A stretch of DNA of 64,000 bases from Flavobacterium sp. LC2016-01 (GCF_009711135.1 NZ_WMIC01000005.1:124001-188000), one strand, 5' to 3'; shown: positions 8,007-17,141, numbered from the stretch's first letter. The notes: generated by a model from the letters alone, not told the origin. Program-made: numbers and translations.

Positions 8007-9269
8007 ATGTCAACAATTATGGAAATTTCGACTGATCAGGATATAGCTAAAGTAAAGGCATTAAAGAAAATGAAAGCAACGGCTCTGTCGCTTTTGGGTT
8101 TTGCAGTACTTCTTTTTATAATTGCGATTTACTTTAAAATTCCAATGTTGCAGGCTTTTAGCGAAGCTGCGATGGTGGGTGGAATTGCCGATTGGTTTGC
8201 GGTTGTGGCTTTGTTTCGTCATCCTCTCGGCATTCCCATTTGGCATACAGCTATTATTCCAACCAAGAAAAATGAAATTGGAGAAAACCTTGGAAATTTT
8301 GTTTCGGAGGAATTTCTAGATAGGGAAAAATTAGAAATAAAACTGGATGAATTCAATTTTGCGACTAAAGCTTCAGATTGGCTTTCGCAGAAAGAAAGCG
8401 CCGATAAAATTGCCAATGTAGTTTCATTAAATATCATTCCGGGAATTTTAAAAGCGATTAAAGATGAAGATATAAAACGATTTATTCAGGTTCAGTTTAA
8501 AGAAAAATTAGAAGGAATAAATTTTGGAGATTGGGTGGCATTGGCATTAGAACCTTTACAGAAAGGAAATGTAAAAAATGAATTGTTGACGAATCTTTTA
8601 GAGGTTATGAGTTCAGAATTGACGAATAACAAAGATTTGATTCGGAAAAAAGTAAAAGCTTCGACGCCGCTTTTGAGTTTTGGTCTAGCCGATAAAAGTA
8701 TTACAGAAGGCGTTTTTAATGGTTTGCAGGATTTTCTGAACGAAGCCAAAAATCCAGAAAGTGCTGTAAGAGTTAAAATTGATCAATACGTTTATGATTT
8801 TCTGGAAAAAATAAAAAACTCGGAAGAAATGCGAATTAAAATCAACAACATGATTTTAAGTTTTGCCGGAAAAAAAGAAGTTCAAGATTATATCAACGGA
8901 ATTTGGGACGAAATAAAATTATCCATTACAAATGATTTAGAAAAAGGAGATGACTCATCAATTAAAAACAGTATTTCGAACTTAATTCAAACTTTCGGAA
9001 ACGGAATCAAAGAAGATGCTGTAATGATTGACAAAATCAATAATTTCATTAAAAACGATGCGCTTTCGGTTCTTTTAAATAATAAAAAAGTAATTGGAGA
9101 TTTAATTTCGTCAACCGTAAAAAGCTGGGATGGAAAAGAGGTTTCTGAAAAATTAGAATTGGAAATAGGAAAAGATCTTCAATACATCAGAATCAATGGA
9201 ACCTTAGTCGGGGGACTTATCGGGCTTGTGATTTATGGTGTTGAACAGCTTTATCATTTTGTTTTTTAA
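8007..9269 (+). CDS. DUF445 family membrane protein
   Basis: A 420-aa protein of the YjiN/DUF445 family. A membrane segment at about 26-45 (LSLLGFAVLLFIIAIYF) is followed by the conserved AMVGGIADWFAVVALFRHPLG signature near 55-75. A long helical, probably extracytoplasmic region comes next, and a C-terminal hydrophobic segment (GGLIGLVIYGVEQL) could be a second anchor. The biochemical role of the family is unknown. The start MSTIMEISTDQD has a second Met at codon 5. It is monocistronic and runs directly into the 9268-9497 inverted repeat at its 3' end. Confidence 0.85.
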   Translation: MSTIMEISTDQDIAKVKALKKMKATALSLLGFAVLLFIIAIYFKIPMLQAFSEAAMVGGIADWFAVVALFRHPLGIPIWHTAIIPTKKNEIGENLGNFVSEEFLDREKLEIKLDEFNFATKASDWLSQKESADKIANVVSLNIIPGILKAIKDEDIKRFIQVQFKEKLEGINFGDWVALALEPLQKGNVKNELLTNLLEVMSSELTNNKDLIRKKVKASTPLLSFGLADKSITEGVFNGLQDFLNEAKNPESAVRVKIDQYVYDFLEKIKNSEEMRIKINNMILSFAGKKEVQDYINGIWDEIKLSITNDLEKGDDSSIKNSISNLIQTFGNGIKEDAVMIDKINNFIKNDALSVLLNNKKVIGDLISSTVKSWDGKEVSEKLELEIGKDLQYIRINGTLVGGLIGLVIYGVEQLYHFVF

Positions 9270-9497
9270 ACCATATAAGTGATATAAGTAAATATAAATT
9301 TGTGCTGTTTTCTTTGAAAAAAGAAAGACCATATAAGAAAAACAAGTTAAATTAAGTTTTTTCAAGCTTTACACTCTGGTATGAAAAAGTTCTCGCAAAG
9401 ACGGAGAAACGCAAAGTTTATTATCCTTTGCGGCTTAGCGTCTTTGCGAGATTTTTTTAAGTTCAATTTAAATGAACTTATATCACTTATATGGTTT
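9268..9497. repeat. Compound nested inverted repeat (about 230 bp)
   Basis: The outer arms (9268-9289 and 9476-9497) are perfect 22-bp reverse complements. Inside is a second palindrome: TCTCGCAAAGACG (9391-9403) pairs with CGTCTTTGCGAGA (9439-9451), and CGCAAAG (9410-9416) with CTTTGCG (9426-9432), followed by a T run. It fills the gap between the convergent DUF445 and gpmI genes and may act as a terminator. It has the nested structure of a non-autonomous palindromic element. Confidence 0.75.
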
Positions 9498-9504
9498 TAA
9501 AAAA

Positions 9505-11022
9505 CTACAAAAGCGAATGACAAGTCATTGCATTTGGCTGAGGCACTCCCATTAATTCTAAAATTGTTGGGGCAATGTCACCTAAAACACCATTTTGAAT
9601 ATTTTTTAATTCTTTGTCCACTAAAATAATCGGCACTGGATTTGTTGTGTGGGCTGTATTTGGGCTTCCGTCAGGATTGATCATTGTTTCGCAGTTTCCG
9701 TGATCAGCAATTACAATCGTAGTGTAATTGTTGGCAAGAGCAGCGTCAATTACTTTTTTGGCGCAAGCATCAACAGCTTCACAAGCTTTAATTGCTGCTT
9801 CCATAATTCCGGTATGTCCAACCATGTCTCCGTTTGCAAAATTCAAGCAAACGAAATCAACTTCACTTTTATTTAATTCAGGAACAAGAGCATCAGCAAG
9901 TTCGTAAGCACTCATTTCTGGCTGTAAATCATAAGTAGCCACTTTTGGAGAGTTTCTTAAAATTCTTGATTCTCCTTCAAAAGGAGTTTCTCTTCCGCCA
10001 GAAAAGAAAAATGTCACGTGCGGATATTTCTCAGTTTCAGCAATTCTGATTTGTTTTTTGCCTGCTTTTTCTAAAACTTCACCAAGTGTTTCAGTGATAT
10101 TATCTTTATTGTAAACTACTTTTACGTTTTGGTACGTTTCGTCGTAGTTTGTCAATGTTACATAATATAGGTTTAGTTTGTGCATATTTTGTTCGTGGAA
10201 ATCTTGCTGAGAAAGTGCCTCAGTAAGTTCACGGCCTCTGTCTGTTCTAAAATTGAAGAAGATAACAACATCGTCTTCAACAATAGTTGCTAATGGTTTT
10301 TCGTTTTCACCAACTATAACAACAGGCTCGATAAATTCATCTGTAACGTCTTTTTCATAACTGGCAAGAACACTTGCAACAGCATTTTTTGATGGCGTTC
10401 CAACTCCGTTAACCAATAAATCGTAAGCTAATTTTACACGTTCCCAGCGTTTGTCACGATCCATTGCATAATAACGGCCAACAATTGAAGCGATTTTTAC
10501 AGGAGTATCTTTAATATATTCGTCTAAATCGTGAATGTATTTTGCTCCAGATTTAGGATCAACGTCACGTCCGTCTGTAAAAGCGTGAACATAAACCTGA
10601 TCTAGACCATATTCCTGTGAAGCATCAATTAAACCGCGAAGGTGAGAAGTATGAGAGTGAACACCTCCGTCAGAAACTAATCCTAAAAAGTGTACTTTTT
10701 TATTGTTTTCTTTTGCGTAAGTAAAAGCATCAATCAAAACTTGTTCTTTTGCAAGTGTTTTGTGTGCTACAGCCAAGTTTATTTTGGCTAAATCCTGATA
10801 TACAATTCTTCCGGCACCCAGATTCATGTGACCAACTTCGCTGTTTCCCATTTGTCCTTCAGGTAAACCAACATTTAATCCGTCGGTTCTAAGCTGTGCG
10901 CTTGGGTAATTTTTGTAAAGACTGTTTATAAAAGGAACATTTGCATTGTCTATTGCAGATACTTTAGGGTCAGGAGATTTTCCCCAACCATCTAAAATCA
11001 TAAGGATAACTTTCTTGTTCAT
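9505..11022 (-). CDS. gpmI: 2,3-bisphosphoglycerate-independent phosphoglycerate mutase
   Basis: Interconverts 3- and 2-phosphoglycerate in glycolysis. The 505-aa alkaline-phosphatase-superfamily enzyme shows LMILDGWGKS with metal ligand Asp11, the phosphoserine site GQMGNSEVGHMNLGAGR with Ser61, SDGGVHSHTSHLRG, FTDGRDVDP, a GRYYAMDRDKRWERV segment, and the metal-binding end IVIADHGNCETM and TAHTTNPVP. An in-frame ATG 15 codons upstream exists, but the -7 box TATCTTTG (11039-11046, minus) lies downstream of it. The start MNKKVILMILDGWG is therefore preferred, and it gives the usual family length. Confidence 0.96.
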   Translation of the reverse strand: MNKKVILMILDGWGKSPDPKVSAIDNANVPFINSLYKNYPSAQLRTDGLNVGLPEGQMGNSEVGHMNLGAGRIVYQDLAKINLAVAHKTLAKEQVLIDAFTYAKENNKKVHFLGLVSDGGVHSHTSHLRGLIDASQEYGLDQVYVHAFTDGRDVDPKSGAKYIHDLDEYIKDTPVKIASIVGRYYAMDRDKRWERVKLAYDLLVNGVGTPSKNAVASVLASYEKDVTDEFIEPVVIVGENEKPLATIVEDDVVIFFNFRTDRGRELTEALSQQDFHEQNMHKLNLYYVTLTNYDETYQNVKVVYNKDNITETLGEVLEKAGKKQIRIAETEKYPHVTFFFSGGRETPFEGESRILRNSPKVATYDLQPEMSAYELADALVPELNKSEVDFVCLNFANGDMVGHTGIMEAAIKACEAVDACAKKVIDAALANNYTTIVIADHGNCETMINPDGSPNTAHTTNPVPIILVDKELKNIQNGVLGDIAPTILELMGVPQPNAMTCHSLL

Positions 11023-11038
11023 TACTTTTTGTTTTCTA

Positions 11039-11046
11039 CAAAGATA
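11039..11046 (-). promoter_or_regulatory. -7 promoter box for gpmI
   Basis: Minus-strand TATCTTTG matches TAnnTTTG, 16 bp upstream of the chosen gpmI ATG, implying a very short leader. Confidence 0.5.
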
Positions 11047-11161
11047 AATCATTTCTATACTTTGCAAGAAGACCGCGATACATTTATGTTTAATAAAATG
11101 AAGCGTATTAAAAAATAATAATTTAATTGAAGAAGGACTTATTTTTTAAAATTAATTCACG

Positions 11162-13591
11162 CTAAGCTCTCTTTCTGAGTTTATTTTTGACAGCATTATA
11201 GTCAATAAAATATTTAACACTGATTGAAAAAACATGTTTTAATGCATCATTGTTAAGCAAAGCCGTTACGTTATCTTTAAATTGTTTGTCAATAACGCGT
11301 TCAAAATTGTCGGCACTATTTCGGTATAATATAGAAACCTGGCTTCCGGGCGCGAACCACCAAGAGTAGGATAAATCAGCATTCCAGGAATAAAAACTTG
11401 AATTTTTATTATCTGTATATTCTGGATAAGGAGTTAGTGTGCCGTCTTGCTCCAATTGCAAAATATCTAAATTTTCGGCATACGACCAATATTGTCTAAT
11501 CGATAAATTAAAAGTCATCGTACTGTTTAAGGCATATTTTCCGCCAAGCGTATTGGAGTAAGTAACTACATTTCGATTAGCAAAAACAATGTTATCTGGC
11601 GTACTTTCATTATCATCACCATCTACATGGTCGATATAACCTTTGTTGTTGTTTTTTCTGAAAAAGCTGAAATAATAAGTCAAAAGTAATTTATCATTAA
11701 AACGATATCTTGGTCCAACATCAACTCCATAAGCCATTCTTCCCGGTTCGTCTGCAAATGCGATTGAAGGATTAAGATCTAGCGCAAATTTATGATTGTA
11801 ATTGGTTGAAACACTTCCCCAAGCTTCAAATCTTCTTGGGACAGTAACATACCTGTTTTCTGCTCTAGGTTCATAATAGTCATGAGATTCAAGAGGATAA
11901 ACGGTAAAACCTGCTCCGTAATAATTATTTTTTACGGTAGAGAGATTTACATTTGCATTAATGCTGTTGTCTTGAATTAGTCCAGATTCTTTATTGAATT
12001 CGGCATACATATTATAGTTGACTCTAAAACTATTGAAAAGCTTCGTCGGATTTAGAATTCTATAATTTGCATTTCCATAAAAGTTGTAATAGTTGGTGTA
12101 AAAGTTGATACCAAGATCATTTGGATCATAACCTTTAGTCACAAAATCAGAACCAACGCTGTAACGATATTTTCCACTAGTTTCGGCAAAACCAACCGTG
12201 GTAAAAACACCATTTTTATCTTCTTCTTGATTAATATGACTGTATTTTGCATTTCCGTATAAGCTGTAAGTGTTCGCTTTTGTGTTTAAATCCCAAGCCA
12301 GGCCTGTTACGTTTGCATCTCTATAATGAGTGTTTCTGGTGACATTGGTATTAATAAAAGTTACTGAAGAGTTTTTGCGAAAACGCTGATCCAGTACTAA
12401 AACATTATAATTAGTTAAAGGTTCAACAATTACACTTCTTGTTTCGTTAGAAATAGTATCTTTTATTGTAGCATATGTTTTTTCGGTAACGGCATTTAAA
12501 ACTCCAATTCCTAATCCTCCTTTAGTTCTTCCTGAAACTTTTAAAGCATTAATAAGATTAACGTTTTGAACATTTTCAATGATTTTTTCATTATCATTTA
12601 AGTCAGGATCAATTGACGGACTTCCTCCAATTCGTCTTGAATAAAAGATATTTCCTTTTTTAAACAAGTCGGTTCCTTCTGTAAAAAAAGCACGATTTTC
12701 ATTAAACTGCTGTTCAAACGGACTAAGATTTAAAATTCGATCGTCATATTTTGTCTGCCCAAAATCTGGAATCAAAATAGCATCAAGCGTAAAAGCATCA
12801 TTGATTCCGTATTTAATATCCATACCGCCTTTCATTTGACCATATGTTTTTTGGCCATCAGCAGCATTTAAATAATAAGAAGCATACGGCAAAAAGAATA
12901 ATCGAGTAGGAGGTTTGATATTTTCGATCCCGGCTAGTTCACCATTTTGCTGTGTAAAAGTTCCTATTTTAGTATCAATTAAGTTCCAAGTGTATTTTTT
13001 GCGTTCGCGTTTTACTTCTCTGAAAAAATTAATTCCCCAAGTTTGTTTGTTTTCTGCCGAAAAACGTAATGCAGCATAAGGAAGTTTAATTTCTACCATC
13101 CAGCCTTTGTCTGTAATTCTGGCTTTGCTGATCCAAACGGCATCCCACGAATAGTCTTCTCCAATGGCATCGGTCATGATACAATCTCCCTGAACATCCG
13201 CAGCAGAAACAAAAAACTCAAAATTTTGCTGACCATCGTTAAAACCATTTACAAAAACGCCAAAAATATCGGCAGTACCAAAATTATCGCGCTGTGATAT
13301 TTCTTTTAAAATTTTATTTGGTTCATCGTCATACATTATTGCGCCAATATAAATGGCGTCATTATTATATAGAACCTTGATTTCTGTTTTTTTTCCGTCA
13401 GGAATTGCCTTGCCGTTATCAGGTTCAAACATGACAAAATTAGAAGCAATCGGTGCGTTTTCCCAAGCCGCTTCGTCTAGCTTTCCGTCGATCGAAATAG
13501 TTTCCACAGTGGATTGTGCCTGAAGGATTTTCTTCTGGCTATACGTCCAAAAAGTAGATAAAAGAAGGCTTAAGAAAACTAATTTTTTCAT
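11162..13591 (-). CDS. DUF5916 outer-membrane protein with N-terminal CBM9-like domain
   Basis: An 809-aa exported protein with a signal peptide (MKKLVFLSLLLSTFWTYSQ). Residues about 28-235 form a carbohydrate-binding family 9-like beta sandwich (SIDGKLDEAAWENAP, NDAIYIGAIMYDDEP, GWMVEIKLPYAALRFS). The remainder is rich in alternating aromatic strands (YSLYGNAKYSH, YNFYGNANYRILNP, DLSYSWWFAPGSQVSILYR) and ends in SISVKYFIDYNAVKNKL, consistent with an outer-membrane beta-barrel. This two-part layout defines the DUF5916 family. Its substrate is unknown; polysaccharide or hydrophobic uptake has been guessed, but nothing here decides it. It is monocistronic, with a -7 box at 13678. Confidence 0.85.
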   Translation of the reverse strand: MKKLVFLSLLLSTFWTYSQKKILQAQSTVETISIDGKLDEAAWENAPIASNFVMFEPDNGKAIPDGKKTEIKVLYNNDAIYIGAIMYDDEPNKILKEISQRDNFGTADIFGVFVNGFNDGQQNFEFFVSAADVQGDCIMTDAIGEDYSWDAVWISKARITDKGWMVEIKLPYAALRFSAENKQTWGINFFREVKRERKKYTWNLIDTKIGTFTQQNGELAGIENIKPPTRLFFLPYASYYLNAADGQKTYGQMKGGMDIKYGINDAFTLDAILIPDFGQTKYDDRILNLSPFEQQFNENRAFFTEGTDLFKKGNIFYSRRIGGSPSIDPDLNDNEKIIENVQNVNLINALKVSGRTKGGLGIGVLNAVTEKTYATIKDTISNETRSVIVEPLTNYNVLVLDQRFRKNSSVTFINTNVTRNTHYRDANVTGLAWDLNTKANTYSLYGNAKYSHINQEEDKNGVFTTVGFAETSGKYRYSVGSDFVTKGYDPNDLGINFYTNYYNFYGNANYRILNPTKLFNSFRVNYNMYAEFNKESGLIQDNSINANVNLSTVKNNYYGAGFTVYPLESHDYYEPRAENRYVTVPRRFEAWGSVSTNYNHKFALDLNPSIAFADEPGRMAYGVDVGPRYRFNDKLLLTYYFSFFRKNNNKGYIDHVDGDDNESTPDNIVFANRNVVTYSNTLGGKYALNSTMTFNLSIRQYWSYAENLDILQLEQDGTLTPYPEYTDNKNSSFYSWNADLSYSWWFAPGSQVSILYRNSADNFERVIDKQFKDNVTALLNNDALKHVFSISVKYFIDYNAVKNKLRKRA

Positions 13592-13677
13592 GAAATTTTA
13601 AAAGAAAATGGCGAATTAAAATGATATTACTGCATTAATAGACTTCGATTTGTTCTAATTGTTACAGTTTTGAGGAG

Positions 13678-13685
13678 CAAAAATA
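13678..13685 (-). promoter_or_regulatory. -7 promoter box for the DUF5916 gene
   Basis: Minus-strand TATTTTTG fits TAnnTTTG, giving a leader of about 80 nt before the DUF5916 ATG. The rest of the 322-bp divergent gap 13592-13913 holds a palindrome and the opposite-strand promoter. Confidence 0.4.
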
Positions 13686-13823
13686 ATGTTTAATTGTATT
13701 TTCTTTAAGAAAATGCGTAAAAACGTTTAGATTTTAACCATAGGTAAATATCTTACAAAAAGAATGATTTTTTCTTCAAAATGCAAATTTTTTACTGTTA
13801 TTCTGTTAAAGTTTAAACAAAAA

Positions 13824-13840
13824 CGCACTGATTCAGTGCG
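13824..13840. promoter_or_regulatory. Palindromic operator candidate upstream of the L,D-transpeptidase gene
   Basis: CGCACTGA and TCAGTGCG form a perfect 8-bp palindrome around one central T, ending 28 bp before a -7 box. It is GC-rich within AT-rich surroundings and has no T run, so an operator is likelier than a terminator. No regulator can be named. Confidence 0.4.
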
Positions 13841-13868
13841 CTGAGTTTCAATCGCTATAAAATTTTTA

Positions 13869-13876
13869 TATTTTTG
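13869..13876 (+). promoter_or_regulatory. -7 promoter box for the L,D-transpeptidase gene
   Basis: TATTTTTG matches TAnnTTTG, 37 bp upstream of the ATG at 13914. Confidence 0.5.
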
Positions 13877-13913
13877 CCTTACCCAAATTTTATTTTTAAC
13901 CTAAAGAAATTCA

Positions 13914-14636
13914 ATGATTTACAAAACTTTCCCCTTGCTGGTGTTTTTCCTATTATCTTTTGGTAAAGATTCAAAAAACACTCCCGTTATTAAAAATGAG
14001 AATGTAAAAAGTATCGCTAAAGTTGAGAAACTTACAGTTGATGCAAAAATTGAAAGTGTTTACAGCTCTTTAAATTCGAACCATTTTCAGTTGCCGGAAC
14101 TTAAAACCTTTACTGAAGCTTTAAAAGGTTTTTATATTTTAAAAGAAAGAGGAGTTGTTCAAAAAGACATTTTAACGCTTATTGACTTCAGTTTGTCTTC
14201 AAACAGCAAACGTCTGTGGGTGATTGATTTAGCAACTAATACTGTTTTGTATCAGTCGCTAGTGGCGCACGGCAGAAATACAGGTGAAGAATTTGCTTCA
14301 TCATTTTCAAATAACAATTCATCTTTTAAAAGTAGTCTTGGTTTTTATGCCACAGGCGAAATTTATCAAGGAAAACACGGAGCTTCACTTCGTTTAGATG
14401 GCTTAGAAAGAGGATTCAACAGCAATGCCCGCGAAAGAGGTGTGGTAATGCATGGCGCTGATTACGTGTCAGAATCTTTTATAAGAGATCACAAAAGATT
14501 AGGCAGAAGCCAAGGTTGTCCTGCAATTCCTTTTGAATTGAGAGATGAAATAATTGAAACAATAAAAGGTAAATCGTGTTTGTTTATTTATCATCCATCA
14601 AGAAGTTTTTCGATGGAAGAAAAGCTAATCTCTTAA
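13914..14636 (+). CDS. Murein L,D-transpeptidase catalytic domain family protein
   Basis: A 240-aa exported protein; MIYKTFPLLVFFLLSFG looks like a signal peptide. From about residue 95 there is a YkuD-2 type catalytic domain: KRLWVIDLATNTVLYQSLVA, VAHGRNTGE, then the histidine motif VVMHGADYV and the nucleophile motif GRSQGCPAIP with Cys202. It would make or remodel meso-DAP crosslinks in peptidoglycan in the periplasm. It belongs to a different subfamily from the larger L,D-transpeptidase encoded convergently at 14625-16217, and the two coding regions overlap by 12 bp at their 3' ends. Confidence 0.88.
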   Translation: MIYKTFPLLVFFLLSFGKDSKNTPVIKNENVKSIAKVEKLTVDAKIESVYSSLNSNHFQLPELKTFTEALKGFYILKERGVVQKDILTLIDFSLSSNSKRLWVIDLATNTVLYQSLVAHGRNTGEEFASSFSNNNSSFKSSLGFYATGEIYQGKHGASLRLDGLERGFNSNARERGVVMHGADYVSESFIRDHKRLGRSQGCPAIPFELRDEIIETIKGKSCLFIYHPSRSFSMEEKLIS

Positions 14637-16217
14637 TTTAGCATACAAATCCGAATCCAGATTATAAATATCAGCTCTAAAAATGAGCTGATTTTTTTTG
14701 CTCCAAGCGGTCCAATACCATTGATATAAAGCGTATTTTTTTGTGATTTTGAAACTCATTGTTTTTTTAGAAGCAATTATTGTATCAATTTTCACTTTTG
14801 AAAATCGTACTGTATCGTTTAAAATATGTTCAGCCAGTTCCAAAGGATTTTCGATACGAACACAGCCAGAACTTAAAGAACGGTTGCTTCTGCCAAAATA
14901 GTTTCGGTGATTCGTATCATGCAAATAAACACTATGATGGTTTGGAAATAAAATTTTCATAACACCAAGCGAATTCGTGTACCCTGGACTCTGTACATAT
15001 CTATAATTGTTAGGTTTATTTTCGTTCCATGCAGTTGGTTCAACAACATGCCCGGCAGTATCATATATAGTGATGCTTTTATTAGCTAAATAATTTCTGT
15101 TTTTTTTCATTGCCGGAACAACATCTTCCTTTAAAATAGTAGGAGGAACGGTCCAAGTTGGGTTAAAAACAACCGTTTTTAAAGTTGAGGTTATAATTGG
15201 CGTTTTTCTTTTGCTGGTTCCTACTACAATATTTCTAACTAAAGTCGTGTCTTGTTCTTCAACAACATTCAAGCTGTAATCTGGAATGTTTATGATGAAA
15301 TAATTTTCGGCAAAATCGGCAGTAAACCATCTCCAGCGTTCTAAGTTGGCTATAATTTGCTGTTTTCTTTTTTCTTTAGAATAATTGAGTTCTCTGATGG
15401 TTCCTTGACCAATAACTCCGTCAGCAGCCAAGCCGTGTCGTTCTTGGAATTTCTTGATTGACTCAAATGTTTTTCCGTTGTAAGTTGTAGATAAGCTGTC
15501 TTTTCCAGTCATGTCTCCCCAAAACAGCAGTCTTTTTTTGATGTTGATTAGCGCAGCATTACTCTCGTTTAAACTTATTTTTTTTGTCAAAGAATCAGTA
15601 GTTATCTTTTCGATATTTTCATCGGGAAAAGTATCAATAATTTCTAGTGCTTTAAGCAATTCTTTATAAGTTTCTGATTTTGGCTGAATGTTATAGACAA
15701 TACTATCTAATTTATTTTTATTGAAAGCTTTAATAAGAACATCATTCACGTCAAGAGTTTTTTCGTCCAAATCCCAATCCGTGTATAATTTTTTAGGATC
15801 TAACTTTCCTTTAAAAAGGTGACTTAAATATTTTTCGAAATTATAAGTCAGTAAAATATCATAAGCTGCTAATTCAGTATCACTAAGCGAGCTGATTCTT
15901 TTTTCGAATTTCTGCAGCTGCGAAACTTTGTAATCTTCCGGTTCTAAGCCTAGTTTGTCTGAATTTTGTAATTGTGATAAAACGTAAGTTCTTTTCTTTA
16001 GATTTCCCCAAACGGTTTTGTTTTCAGATGAATTATAAAACTGTTTAAGCGTTTCACTTTTATAAGCACCTATTGCTGCGGTGTCAATTTCGACTGATCT
16101 TTCATTTGTAAGGATAATTGCCGGTGCCTTTTTTTTGACAACAGGAATGATTTTCGGCTCGTCTTTTTTACAGCCGATAAAGATGCATATTGCCAAAAAA
16201 AAGTAAAGTTTTCTCAT
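14625..16217 (-). CDS. YcbB-type L,D-transpeptidase lipoprotein with peptidoglycan-binding domain
   Basis: A 530-aa lipoprotein (lipobox IFIGC, Cys16). An N-terminal scaffold domain is followed by a peptidoglycan-binding domain near 246-277 (YNGKTFESIKKFQERHG, DGVIGQGTIREL). The catalytic YkuD domain comes next: NYFIINIPDYSLNVVE, FNPTWTVPPTILKEDV, the HDTNHRNYFGR lid, and SSGCVRIENP with the nucleophile Cys near 451. This is the LdtD/YcbB architecture that forms 3-3 peptidoglycan crosslinks. The GNAT gene immediately upstream is separated by 1 bp, so the two are co-transcribed. It converges on a second, unrelated-subfamily L,D-transpeptidase with a 12-bp overlap. Confidence 0.9.
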   Translation of the reverse strand: MRKLYFFLAICIFIGCKKDEPKIIPVVKKKAPAIILTNERSVEIDTAAIGAYKSETLKQFYNSSENKTVWGNLKKRTYVLSQLQNSDKLGLEPEDYKVSQLQKFEKRISSLSDTELAAYDILLTYNFEKYLSHLFKGKLDPKKLYTDWDLDEKTLDVNDVLIKAFNKNKLDSIVYNIQPKSETYKELLKALEIIDTFPDENIEKITTDSLTKKISLNESNAALINIKKRLLFWGDMTGKDSLSTTYNGKTFESIKKFQERHGLAADGVIGQGTIRELNYSKEKRKQQIIANLERWRWFTADFAENYFIINIPDYSLNVVEEQDTTLVRNIVVGTSKRKTPIITSTLKTVVFNPTWTVPPTILKEDVVPAMKKNRNYLANKSITIYDTAGHVVEPTAWNENKPNNYRYVQSPGYTNSLGVMKILFPNHHSVYLHDTNHRNYFGRSNRSLSSGCVRIENPLELAEHILNDTVRFSKVKIDTIIASKKTMSFKITKKYALYQWYWTAWSKKNQLIFRADIYNLDSDLYAKLRD

Positions 16218-16218
16218 G

Positions 16219-16656
16219 TTATAATTTTTTATACATCAAATAATGTTCGCCGACATCTTTAATATCAAATGCTTCACCTAGAGTCTGGTAGTTCATTTTT
16301 TTATAAAATCCTACGGCAGCAGTTCGTGCATTAAACCAAATTAATTCGACCTTGTTTTCATCGCAGTAGGTTTCGCAATGTTTAACTAAAGCTTCGCCAA
16401 ATCCTTTTTTCTGATGTGTAAGCAAAACCGCCATTCCGCGGATCTGCGCTTGATTTTTTTCGGCAAATATAGGGTTGATTTGAGAAAATAATGAAATAAT
16501 TCCTGTTAAATTATTATTTTCAAATAAACCAAAATGATGTGTTGTCTCTAAATCATCTCCTTCAAAGATGCAGCTTTCTATAGGTTTTCCTTCTCTTAGA
16601 ACAGGCTGCCGAACGATATAAGTTTCTTTTGAAGGGATTTCTTTGATAATATTCAT
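16219..16656 (-). CDS. GNAT family N-acetyltransferase
   Basis: A 145-aa GCN5-related acetyltransferase. The acetyl-CoA loop is in AQIRGMAVLLTHQKKGFGEALVKHC (Q/RxxGxG/A form) near 70-94, followed by LIWFNARTAAVGFYKKMNYQ and the C-terminal strand DIKDVGEHYLMYKKL, all standard GNAT signatures. The acceptor substrate is unknown. Its stop codon is 1 bp before the ATG of the YcbB-type L,D-transpeptidase, so they form a two-gene operon. Whether the acetyltransferase acts on envelope precursors or simply shares the promoter is open. Confidence 0.85.
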   Translation of the reverse strand: MNIIKEIPSKETYIVRQPVLREGKPIESCIFEGDDLETTHHFGLFENNNLTGIISLFSQINPIFAEKNQAQIRGMAVLLTHQKKGFGEALVKHCETYCDENKVELIWFNARTAAVGFYKKMNYQTLGEAFDIKDVGEHYLMYKKL

Positions 16657-16751
16657 AAATTTTAAAAAATAATTGATTTTATAACTTTTTAATTTTAAAT
16701 GGGTTATAATTTTTTGTTGATTTTTATTGATTTTTTTTGCCCAAAAGCTTG

Positions 16752-16780
16752 TTTTGAACTTAACTTTCTTTTTATATTTG
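16752..16780 (+). promoter_or_regulatory. Promoter of first tRNA-Gly
   Basis: TTTTG at 16752-16756 (-33) and TATATTTG at 16773-16780 (-7), 16 bp apart, with the tRNA starting 10 bp later. Confidence 0.6.
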
Positions 16781-16790
16781 CACCACCAAT

Positions 16791-16863
<73 letters not shown>

Positions 16864-16890
16864 CTAAAATAAATATTTTTTAATTTTTAT

Positions 16891-16921
16891 TTTGTTAAAA
16901 GTTTAAAATTATTTATATTTG
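16891..16921 (+). promoter_or_regulatory. Promoter of second tRNA-Gly
   Basis: TTTG at 16891-16894 and TATATTTG at 16914-16921, 19 bp apart, with the tRNA starting 12 bp later. Each tRNA copy thus has its own promoter despite the tandem layout. Confidence 0.6.
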
Positions 16922-16933
16922 CACCCTGTTAAT

Positions 16934-17006
<73 letters not shown>

Positions 17007-17010
17007 CTTC

Positions 17011-17047
17011 AAAAGCCTCAAACATTGTTTGAGGCTTTTTTGTTTTT
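17011..17047 (+). terminator. Rho-independent terminator after tRNA-Gly pair
   Basis: AAGCCTCAAAC pairs perfectly with GTTTGAGGCTT around a 3-nt loop and is followed by TTTTTGTTTTT. Confidence 0.9.
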
Positions 17048-17070
17048 GTTCTAATGCAAAGCCTAATATT

Positions 17071-17130
17071 TCAAATTCCAAATCCCAAAATTAAAACAGA
17101 TTAAGGCAAAATTGGAATTTGGAATTTAAA
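17071..17130. repeat. AATTCCAAAT-type inverted repeat before the pepE stop
   Basis: CAAATTCCAAATCCCAAAATT (left) is mirrored by AAATTGGAATTTGGAATTT (right). It belongs to the same word family as the elements at 43137, 50225 and 61796, and lies at the 3' end of the minus-strand pepE gene. Confidence 0.6.
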
Positions 17131-17141
17131 ACATTGGAATT

